This document shows, in pieces, positions 54,970 through 64,000 of a stretch of 64,000 bases of DNA. The position numbers and the translations under genes were made by a program. The notes under the pieces are model-generated. The model saw only the letters and a list, made by a program, of their open reading frames with translations, searched no databases and was not told the DNA's origin. The number at the start of each line of letters is the position of its first letter. Positions within the stretch are counted from its first letter, which is position 1. Where the stretch lies: positions 744,001-808,000 of the forward strand of contig JAESUZ010002551.1 of NCBI GenBank assembly GCA_017311185.1, in the 5' to 3' direction. This DNA comes from Proteles cristata cristata (taxonomy: Eukaryota; Chordata; Mammalia; Carnivora; Hyaenidae).

Positions 54970-55165
54970 TGGGGAGCTGAGTCAGTTAAGCATCCGACTC
55001 CTGGTTTTGGCTCAGGTCTTGATCCATTATTTCATGGGTTCGAGCCCCGCCTCTGTACTGACAGCATGGAATTGGCTTGGGATTCCCTCTCTCCCTATCT
55101 CTCTGCCACTCTCCCACTCACACTGTCTCTGTCTCTCTCAAAATAAGTAAATAAACTTTAAAACA
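54970..55165 (+). mobile_element. tRNA-Lys SINE with deletion in the head
   Basis: GGGGAGCTGAGTCAG lacks the usual CCTGGGTGGC segment, removing part of the A box. The B box GGGTTCGAGCCCC is intact. Tail TCTCTCAAAATAAGTAAATAAAC. Confidence 0.9.
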
Positions 55166-55273
55166 TTAAAAGATATTTACACACTTGTGAAATCAAATGT
55201 ACAAAATGAGCTCTTTTTAAAGAATTCTATATTCTATCTATATTTCTTCCATCCATTTCCTCTCTGTTCTTTT

Positions 55274-55492
55274 TTAAAATTCTTTTAAATGTTTTTATTT
55301 ATTTCTGAGAGAGAGAGACAGCGTGAGCAGGGGAGGGTCAGAGAAAGAGGGAGATACAGAATCTGAAGCAGGCTCCAGGCTCTGAGCTAGCCATCAGCAC
55401 AGAGGCAGATGCAGGACTCGAACCCACAAACCTTGAGCTCATGACCTGAGCCGAAGTCGGATGCTTAACTGACTGGGTGACCTAGGCGTCCC
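55274..55492 (-). mobile_element. tRNA-Lys SINE, first insertion at a reused site
   Basis: Complete reverse-strand element. 16-bp flanks TCC[T/A]CTCT[G/A]TTCTTTT at 55258-55273 and 55493-55508 match at 14. The right flank was later duplicated again by the L1 at 55507. Confidence 0.92.
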
Positions 55493-55506
55493 TCCACTCT
55501 ATTCTT

Positions 55507-56241
55507 TTATTTATTTATTTACTTTTTACAAATAGTTTATTGTCAAGTTGTTTTCCATATAACACCCAGTGCTCATCTCCACAAGTGCCCTCCTCCATGC
55601 CCATCTCCCCCTCCTTCCCCCGCACACCCATCAGTCCTCAATTTGTTCCCAGCATTCAAGAGTCTCTCATGGTTTGCTTCTCTCCCTTTCCCCCACTATT
55701 TCCCCCTTTCTTCTCCCCCATGGTCCTGCGTTAAGTTCCTCCTAATCCTCCTATATGTGCAAACATATGATATTTGTCCTTCTCTGCCTGACTTACTTCT
55801 CTCAACATAACACCCTCGAGGTCCATCCATGTTGCTACACATGCCAGATTTCATTCTTTCTCATTGCCATGTAGTTTTATATAATTTAGATAAACCACAT
55901 TTTCTTGATCCATTCGTCCGTTGATGGACACTTAGGCTCTTTCCATGTTTTGGCTATTGTTGAGAGTGCTGCTATGAACATTGGGGTCCATGTGCCCCTA
56001 TGCATCAGCATTCCTGTATCCCTTGGGTAAATTCCCAACAGTGCTACTGCTGGGTCATAGGGACATTCTATTGTTAAATTTTTGAGGAACCGCCACACTG
56101 CTTCAAAGTGGGGCTGTACCAGTTTACATTCCCACCAACAGTGTAGGAGGGTGCCCGTTTCTCCACATCCTCGCCAGCATCTAGAGTTCTCTGATTGGCT
56201 CATTTTAGCCACTCTGGCTGGTGTGAGGTGGTATCTCAGTG
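55507..56241 (-). mobile_element. 5'-truncated L1 nested against a SINE
   Basis: About 735 bp of L1 3' end: A-rich tail (seen as TTATTTATTTATTT), G-rich 3' UTR, and the ORF2 C-terminus with the [18 protein letters not shown] motif. Perfect 16-bp duplication CCTCCACTCTATTCTT at 55491-55506 and 56242-56257. It is close in sequence to the L1 at 1077, so of the same recent lineage. The frame of the C-terminal domain is still open from 56248 to 55886. Confidence 0.95.
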
Positions 56242-56257
56242 CCTCCACTCTATTCTT

Positions 56258-56914
56258 AATACAGAATTTTATTAGTTTTTTTCTATATTCCTATTGAAAA
56301 AGAAATTTAAGCCAAATAAATGACATTTGTATTCCACAACCTATATCTTTTCTTTGGTAATGTTTGAATACCATTTGTAGCGTTTCACATTTCTCTCTTC
56401 AGCAACAACATATTCTGATCATCCTTACCTAAGCACGTAGAAAGAAATTTTTAATTATTCACAGATATTTCTGTTGTAGATCTTTATCTGGACAGTGTCC
56501 TTGATTAAAGATCATTTGGCTTTGGTTTATTTGTTGCTTTGATTTTTGTCTTTTGCTATTTAAAATAGTGCAGTAATGCATAATCTTGTGCTATGCATTC
56601 TTATATGTGTCATTTTATTTTTGGACAGGTTCCTAGGGGTGGTTTTTCGAGGTCAGAGGGTAAATTTGTATATCATTTTACACATATCATCAAGTTACTT
56701 AACAGAGTGGTTGTATCAGTTTTCATCTCCACCGACTTGATCATGAGAGCCTGTTAAACATAAGTTTTTGCCAGTGTTATCAGTGACACATCATATATTG
56801 ATATCTTAAATTTACATCTCTTTTATGTAAGTTTGAAAATCTCTTCATGTGAAATGAATATATATCAACCATAAAGGATCTTAGTAAAATATTTAGGGTA
56901 CATGGTGCATTCAT
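56258..56914. other. Unique sequence
   Basis: Nothing recognised with confidence. 'tggacaggttcctaggggtgg...' near 56623 may be old L1-like but is too diverged to call. Confidence 0.35.
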
Positions 56915-57400
56915 TTCCTAGGACTGCTGTGACAAAATACCATGGTGGAATGGCTTAAACACAGAAATTTATTCTCCTATAGTTCTGGAGGTTAGAAATT
57001 TGAGATCAAGGTGTCAGCAGGGTTTGCCCCTTCTAAGAGCTTTGGGGGAGATGCTGTTCCATTCCTCTCCTAGCTTCTGATGACAGCCAGCAATCCTTGT
57101 GTACTTTGGTTTGTAGATGTATCATGCCAGTGCCCACCTCCATCTGCACGTGACAGCCTTCCTGTGAATCTCCATCTTCCCATGGAGTTCTCTCTCTCTG
57201 TTTCTGTATCCAAATCCCCCTCTTGTTGTAAGAACACCAGTCATTAGATTAAGAGCCCATCTTTCTGCAGTATGACCTTCAATGTGCCTCAGCTAATCAC
57301 ATGTGCAAACAACTCTATTCTCAAGTACTATCACACTCTAGTTACTAGTGGTTAGAACTTCAGCATGTCTTTTTTTGAAATACACATTTCAACCCATAAC
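56915..57400 (-). repeat. MaLR-type (MLT1-like) LTR, reverse
   Basis: 'ctaggactgctgtgacaaaatacc', 'cagaaatttattctcctatagttctggaggtta', 'tttgagatcaaggtgtcagcagg', and later 'agaacaccagtcattagatt', 'ctcagctaatcacatgtgc', 'tttcaacccataacaca' follow the antisense of a MaLR-type LTR. It is a solo LTR. Confidence 0.65.
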
Positions 57401-60400
57401 ACAGGAGGTTCTGGAATATGCTGGTAGTGTTAGATAGAGCCTGGTGGTATTCGGCAACATTTGATTTGCCTCACCTCAACAGTGCATGGTTAGATGATAT
57501 TTTATAGGAACTTTACATCTGCATAAGGCCACATGATGATTTCTTATCAATGGACTATGAATGGACATGATAGAAGAGATGTGTGATAAATGTAGGTTGT
57601 ACAGTTAAGAGCCCAGAGGCCCCCTTCATTCTCCTTCCCTCCCCATATTCCTCCATCGAGACACTCAAAACCCAGTGAAGAACTTTTCTCACAGAAATAT
57701 AACAGAAATAGAGCCAAAATTTCTGAATAACTCTGTGGAAAGTAGCTGCTTCTATTCCTACTTGTATTGCAGTATTATTTGTCTAAGAAATATCTTTTGT
57801 GATGTTATGCCTACAAGGATGGAAAATTATTTATTTAACAATTGCAGAGGAGATACTCTAAGTGGTTGCTGCTGGTGGATACAGGGTGGTGAAGAAACTT
57901 CTATCAGTGATTGGGATGTAGTGATCCAAGTTATGAAGCCAAAAGCTTTAGATAAGCGTGTCATCTACGATACCTTGGAAAGTAGAACATAGATTTACTT
58001 GTCCTGTATCACTACTCACTGTCTCCTGGAGGTTTCCTTTGATTAACGTATCACAAGAAAGAGGGGATCAGAAAATATTTGGTCAGTGTGTGAGCAGAAG
58101 GAGAAAGGGATAGAGAAAGTCCATAAATTTTAAACTTTTCAGTTTTAAAAATCTGCTTTTCTCTATACAAAAATTATAGATGAGAATTAAAAGCAAGAAA
58201 GATTTGTGAGTTGAGCTATGTAACGTGGTGTTAAGGTAAACATAGAACGAATGTAATCCATTTACTTCAGGTAGACTTAGATTTGGCTGAGGGAAATCCA
58301 TGAGACAAAAAAACAAAAACAAAAATAAAAACAAAACAAAACAAAAAACACCAAAGAGGTCATATTTGAAGTATATGTCTAAAAAAGAGCTTTGGGATGT
58401 GATACTGACACATGAAGCAAACCTGAAGCAAATAGATATGAAGCATAAATGGTTTTTAAGAAAATTTAGAATACCAATGAAACACTGAATTTGGAATTAA
58501 AAAAAAAAAAGGTCTTGTGATGTTGAAAGAGTCTTAAAATAACACTCCCAGTAAATCCTGTAGAGATGGTGAAGGAATTTGATCCTCAGTGATTTGGAAA
58601 ACTTGGAAATGTTTTGTGAGTGCTTATGATAAAATTTCTGTAGGCTTAGAAACAGTTTTCCTATTTGCTATGAGATTATTGTAGAATGCATTCCCCATTA
58701 AGATGATCTAGACCCAGCAAATGGAGAGCTGTGTTATAAATTCCTTTCAGAACTCCACTGCCCTGTCCCTCAAAATAAATTTTAAAAAAGATTTATTTTT
58801 CTTCAAAGAAAATTTTTATATAAATAAAATAATTAAATTAGAAATTATTTGTGCTATGCTTAGTTAACTTTTTTTAACTTCATTTTTAACAGTTTTAGTG
58901 AATATGTGAGTTTTATTGCAATTTGCCTAAACTAGTTCCTGGAAGTTATATGATATAAATAATATATTCATGATAAATTTGCTACGAAAATTGATTTCAG
59001 ATAATTATTCCTAAGTTTCCTGATTTGTTGACTAAAGTTTGTGAAGAAGTGCGTAAGTATTTTATGTATGTCTGTTGAGGGAGATTTACTGGAAGAATCA
59101 TGATTAATGTATTAGAAAATCTATTACTAAGAAAAAGTTGTTTTATGCTATGCTGTGCTTTGTTAGAAGGATATATTTTTGAGGGCTCTTTCCTGACCTT
59201 TGGGACTTCCACTTGCTTGTGCTTGTGTTAGTATCTCTCTGCTCTGTTTGGATCACATAACCTAAAAATCATATTAAATATGGACTGTAGTCATCACTCA
59301 GATTCCTTTTTTGTATATGCACTAAAAATTTTTATCTTACGATAGTGAAAAAATATGAAGAAAATGAGTTACCAAGAACATATTGAGAGGGAGTAAGATA
59401 AACCTATGACATATTCATAAGTTAAATATTTAAGGAGTTAAATATTCACAAAAAGTGCTGGGGATGTAGAGGTGCTCTGATTTAGTTGGAGGAGAGCATA
59501 ACAAGTGAAGTTTAAAACAAAAATGAGAGTGTCATTTCCTAAAATGTATTGCATACAAATAAGTTGTAGGGTTAAAATAAATTGTATAGTGGCCTGAAAA
59601 AAGAAATTCAACAGGTTTCTGAAAGGTATCCTCTAACATGCTAATATATATTGTGAGTAAAAAAAAAAAAGGGTGGTAGAAAAATGTCGGTGTAGTGTGT
59701 GCAGGGTTTTCATACCTTATACAAAATTGTTATTAATAGAACCTTTAATAAGTCCCGTATTCCAGGTATATCACTTAGGAAAATGATTCTACAAATAGAA
59801 ACAGCAATTACAGGAAAGTCTACGTTATGCCATTGATGTAAAGTAGCACTAATAGTGATAATCAAATATAATAAGCCCTATTTGAAATGTATTCCTGATT
59901 TGGGAGTGAATGTGTCCAATGTAACAATCTTAATTATGTTGTACATATATTCATTCAGTTTTAGTTTTTCTTCTCACAGTCTCACATTATCATATCATTC
60001 ATTTTAAGTGTATATACACATGTATTTAAAATAAAGAGACTCCTGTGAGCAATCGACAGGTACCCTATCTAGCCAGGCAGTTTTTGCAAAAGTGCCTGGT
60101 GTGTCTCAGCTTTATGTAGATGTGGAGCACAGAACAATGGCAGTACCTTAGAGACAGTTACATGTGTGTTGGATGCATACTTATAATATTCTAATATGAA
60201 CTGCAATACACATATCCAGATGTTGACCATGTTTATTTCCCTAGACAAATGAAATAGCTGGTTATTAAAAGATAACTCATAACACAAGAGCAAGTGAACT
60301 ACAAACATCAGAAATGGCGTATTTGATAGAACACTTGACGAGGTCTCCAATTCCAATACTTGGCTAATCATTTAATCTTTATGGGTTTACATAATAAGGA

Positions 60401-61282
60401 ACTTGTAAGGGATTTTCCCTGAGATACCTACAGTTCAAAAAGTTGATTAAAATCTTTGGTTGACTCACTTTTGAAAGCTAAAATGGCTACTACATCCCAG
60501 ATATGTTAGCATGTGGCCAGATACTTAAAACTATTTCAATGATAATTTTTATTTTATTATGGTTCCCCTTGTCAAAGCTATTATGCTCCTATCACAGCTT
60601 GAAGAGCTGCCTTTCCACACTCTTAATGTATAATTTGCCCTAATTAATGTGTCTTTTGTGGATATATTATCAAAAATACTGTAAATTCATAATTATCAGA
60701 GGGTTCACCACCTTGTATTTGTAATAAAACTCGGATGAAACATTCTGTTAAGTAACTGTGGTAGAAGGAGAAAAAAACGGGCTTAACGCTTATTAACTGT
60801 GATCAGTAACGGAACTTATTTAAAATTTAATGAGTTATCCTTGCCAGATGCCAACAGCCAGTTTAGCAAAAATTGGCACCAAAAATCTAACTCTCAATTC
60901 AAAATTAATAAACGTTTAACCCTGGACAATTTGTTTCCATTTTATTTTTATTGATCCTTTGATCCTTTAGACTGTGTTTTTCTTTTTATAAAGTGTTGTA
61001 CCACCATCTAGTGTTCACAAATAGAAATTTCACCATTTTTGTTTATAGATATTTCAATTTACAAATTACTAGAAAGTTTGTATGATTTTGACCATATGAG
61101 ATATATAAAACATTGTCAGGGTCAACACTTGAAATAGACAATACTGGTTTTGTGAGAGAAATAAATGAATTTTACAAAATGGACCTAATATTACTAGAAG
61201 TAATGTATTATTTTTAATACTCAGAAACATTTGTTGAGATATTTTATTTCTAACTTACAAAAGAGGCAAATAATTGACCATC
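57401..61282. other. Largely unique sequence, possible conserved patch
   Basis: About 3.9 kb with very few repeats, bracketed by repeat-rich DNA. An AAAAC-rich tandem lies at about 58300-58350. The block at 60540-60730 contains several TAAT-type homeodomain-like cores and few CpGs. The plus frame 57675-57992 follows an acceptor-like TTTTCTCACAG but is not supported otherwise. Confidence 0.4.
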
Positions 61283-61974
61283 TATTTTTGTTCTTATTTA
61301 AATTCCATTTAGTTAACAAAATATAATATTATTTCAGGTGTACAATTTAGGGATTCAACACAAGTGCTTTCCTTAATCTCCAACCCATCTCCCCACCCAC
61401 CTCCCCTCTGGCAATTGTCAGTTCCATATAGTTAATTTTATCTCTTAGTTTGACTCTCTCTTTTTATCTTCTGTTATTGTTTCTTAAATTCCACATATGA
61501 GTGAAATCATATGGTATTTGTCTTTCTCTGACTTCCTTATTTCACTTAGTATAATACTTTCTACCTCCATCCGTGTCATTGCAAATGGCAAGAATTCACT
61601 CTTTTTTTATATGGCTGAGTAATATTACATTATATAAATATACCACTTCTTTATCAATTCATTAGTCAATGGGCATTTGGGCTTTTTTGATAATTTGGCT
61701 ATTGTTGATAATGCTGCTGTAAACCTAGGGGTGCATGTAGCCCTTCAAATTAGTATTTTTGTATCCTTTGGTTAAACACCTAGTAGTGCGATTGGGTAGT
61801 TTTATTTTTAACTTTTGAGGAACCTCCATACTGTTTTCCAGAGTGGCTGTTATCAGTTTGCACTTCCACAAATACTGTAAGAGGGTTCCCCTTTCTCCAC
61901 ATCCTCGTCAACAGCTGTTGTCTCCTGTGTTGCTAATTTCAGCCATTTTGACTGGTGCGAGGTGATATGTAGTT
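61283..61974 (-). mobile_element. Carnivore L1 3' end, 5'-truncated, older
   Basis: Reverse L1: 3' UTR ('gtacaatttagggattcaacac', 'caacccatctccccacccacc'), then the ORF2 C-terminal region ('ttatcaattcattagtcaatgg', 'gaacctccatactgttttccagagtggctg', 'tccacatcctcgtcaac') ending at 'ggtgcgaggtgatatg'. It is diverged from the L1 at 1077. Confidence 0.9.
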
Positions 61975-61992
61975 TTGGATAACCTAATTTTT

Positions 61993-62215
61993 TTTTTAAT
62001 TTTTTTTTAATGTTTTATTTATTTCTAGGAGAGAGAGAGACAGCATGAGCAGGGGAGGTCAGAGAGAGAGGGAGTCACAGATTGAAACAGGCTCCAGGCT
62101 CTGAGCTGGCAGTCAGCACAGAGCCCGGGACGCGGCTCCGAAACTCCAATGAACCGCGAGATCATGACCTAAGCAAAAGTCGGACGCTTAACCAACTAAG
62201 CCACCCAGGCGCCCC
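61993..62215 (-). mobile_element. Young tRNA-Lys SINE, perfect 18-bp TSD
   Basis: Complete, young-subfamily markers, small disturbance around CCCGGGACGCGGCTCC. Perfect duplication TTGGATAACCTAATTTTT at 61975-61992 and 62216-62233. It sits exactly at the 5' edge of the L1 fragment. Confidence 0.97.
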
Positions 62216-62233
62216 TTGGATAACCTAATTTTT

Positions 62234-62599
62234 AAATGCACTGAAATCTATGGCATATTGTCTATGTGGATGAAAAATTGCCTATAGTAAAGCTCAGTTT
62301 CCTCTTCATTGTTCACTTCTACATAACTTACATATTAGAATCTTTGTTGATGAAGTCAAAACCTTAATTAAACATTCAAAATTACAAATAGACTGTCAGT
62401 GTTATCTCTTGTTCACTTCCACATGTTATTTAATAATGTGGTTAGGTTTTCTAGCTATAGTTTTGATGAGTCTCCATTCAGTATCTGTATTAAATACATT
62501 TTACTTCATCTGTAATTTATCATAATCAGATACCAGAATGTTCTTTGTTATTATTTTGAGTTTCATTAGCAATTAATCAGTAATTGTTCCGTATGTGCT
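62234..62599. other. Unique AT-rich sequence
   Basis: Nothing recognised. Confidence 0.4.
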
Positions 62600-62791
62600 T
62601 TTTTAATGCTTTTTTTTTTATTTTTATTTTGAGAGAGAGAGAGAGAGTGAGCAGAGAAGGCCAGAGAAGGAATCCCAAGCAGATCTGCAGTGTTAGCACA
62701 TGTCCAACATTGGACTTGATACATGAAATCATGACCTGAGCCAAAATCAAGAGTCAGACGCTCAACCAACTGGGACCCCCAGACCCCCCAG
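62600..62791 (-). mobile_element. Degenerate tRNA-Lys SINE
   Basis: Reverse-strand element: T-rich tail, GA run, 'gaaatcatgacctgagccaaaatcaagagtcagacgc', and a worn 5' end (ACTGGGACCCCCAGACCCCCC). Confidence 0.87.
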
Positions 62792-63001
62792 TAATAGCAT
62801 TTGTTATGTACCCACTGCTCCATCTCTTACAACCTCAAAGAATAACATTCTGTCTCAAAATATTTTGGTTATGTATATTTAGTCAACCTTGTAGACAATG
62901 CAATCAGTATTAAAATTTCAATATTGACCAAGCAGAAAATATAGCAATCAGTAAGCTATTTAGGGGCATATGTGAATAGCTTTATAAAAATTTCTGCTGA
63001 A

Positions 63002-63448
63002 CTCTCCACAATAGCTAAAACATGAAAAGAACCTAAGTGTCCATCAACAGACGAATGGATCAAGAAGATGTGGTTTATCTATACCATGGAATACTACATG
63101 GCAATGAGAAAGAATGAAATCTGGCCATGTGTAGCAACATGGATGGACCTTGAGGGTGTTATGCTGAGGAAATAAGTCAGGCAGAGAAGGACAAATATCA
63201 TATGTTTGCACATATAGGAGGATTAGGAGGAACTTGACGGAGAAACAAGGGGGAGAAGAAGGGGGGAAATGGCGGGGGAAAGGGAGCGAGGCAAACCAGG
63301 AGAGACTCTTGAATGCTGACAAAAACTGAGGACTGATGGATGTGGGGGGGAGGGGGGGATGGTCATGGAGGAGGACACTTGTGGGGATGAGCACTGAGTG
63401 TTATGTGGAAACTAATTTGACAATAAACTATTTGTAAAAAAAAAAAAA
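63002..63448 (+). mobile_element. Young 5'-truncated L1 3' end with poly(A)
   Basis: Sense-strand L1: the end of ORF2 ('ctctccacaatagctaaaac', 'atggatcaagaagatgtgg', 'tataccatggaatactac'), a G-rich 3' UTR with GGGGGGGAGGGGGGG, and a pure A13 tail at 63436-63448. TTCTGCTGAA flanks both sides (62992-63001 and 63449-63458). The intact homopolymer tail argues for a recent insertion. Confidence 0.95.
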
Positions 63449-63458
63449 TTCTGCTGAA

Positions 63459-64000
63459 GTGAATATATTGTGTTAAAGTATAGGTCCTTATTTTATTAAA
63501 ATGTTTTGATACTTATGATCAATTAATAGGTACAAAAACTTGTCAGAATGTCCTATTACTTCTAGTTGTTAGTCCATCTGGTTCAAATTTTAACGCAATG
63601 ACTCAAGGAGTCCCACAAAACCTCCTACTTCTATGCTAATCACATTCCATAACAATGGCCAATTTTGAATGTAATCCTATAAGGAGTGAGATCAGCAGAC
63701 ATTCTTAGAGCTGACTGTAATGTTCTGAGTTACTAAAATTTTATTTTTGATCAAACTTCTGGTCATTTGTACCTAAGAGAACAATGCTGAGGTGTTTAAA
63801 TACTATCTGTAGTCTCATTCTATCTAAGTTTACATCTCTTGTATTTAAGGTCTTTCCTGAAAGTCACAGTCACACATATCTAATTGCCTAATCTGCATTT
63901 CCCCTTGAATATCTAATGGGTATTTCATAATACACATGTTCAAAACTAAACTCAGTTTCCCTCACAATTTTCCCTTCCTTGTATTTTCCATTTTTCTTGC
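63459..64000. other. Unique sequence
   Basis: Nothing recognised up to the window end. Confidence 0.4.

Noticed and set aside
57675..57992. 105-codon plus frame after an acceptor-like TTTTCTCACAG
   Set aside because: Phase does not match the candidate gene, no donor fits, and I see no domain.
61000..61018. CCACCATCTAGTG as a CTCF-like site
   Set aside because: Too short and lacking the GGGGGC core. Similar GCCATCTTGTGG near 33277 is equally weak.

Overview
This window is intergenic or intronic DNA from a mammal, almost certainly a feliform carnivore (cat family or a close relative). About 41 tRNA-Lys-derived SINEs of the feliform SINEC type are recognisable. They have a tRNA-like head with A and B boxes, a CT-rich middle and an A-rich tail, at roughly one per 1.6 kb on both strands. 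The window also carries carnivore L1 elements plus old mammalian MIR, MER5-type and MaLR-type repeats. There is nothing bacterial: no operons, ribosome binding sites or CRISPR arrays. The exact species cannot be fixed by reading alone.

Layout. 1-1059: unique sequence with one SINE. 1077-8000: a near full-length L1 on the minus strand, bounded by a perfect 17-bp target-site duplication (TSD). It has a 1.9-kb CpG-rich 5' UTR (YY1-like and NRF1-like sites, an antisense ORF with splice donors), ORF1 broken by one frameshift, and ORF2 broken by four nonsense codons and two frameshifts. 8018-33480: unique sequence with many SINEs, two ancient plus-strand L1 remnants (about 11.0-12.6 kb and 28.0-29.8 kb), MIRs, MER5-like DNA transposon fossils, a MaLR-like LTR and two dinucleotide microsatellites. 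33480-35330: three MIRs, one split by a SINE and one by an L1 3' end.

37444-46752 holds the only candidate host gene material, on the plus strand. Two or three exon-like blocks (37444-37674, 38895-38972, 46559-46752) have good splice acceptors and matching phase 1, and read open across the predicted junctions. The predicted product looks extracellular (cysteines, N-glycosylation sequons). I do not recognise the gene. The rest of that interval is an old 3' L1 half (40.2-43.7 kb) with four SINEs in it.

46753-64000 is again repeat-rich: an old 5' L1 half (52.4-54.6 kb), a nested SINE/L1 insertion at 55.26-56.26 kb that used almost the same target twice, a MaLR-like LTR at 56.9-57.4 kb, about 3.9 kb of mostly unique sequence, a carnivore L1 3' end (61.3-61.97 kb) with a young SINE next to it, and a young plus-strand L1 3' end (63.0-63.45 kb).

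I found no new autonomous system. The most interesting signals are the ORF0-like antisense unit in the L1 5' UTR, the unidentified multi-exon gene candidate, and a coherent young SINE subfamily that can be recognised within this window.
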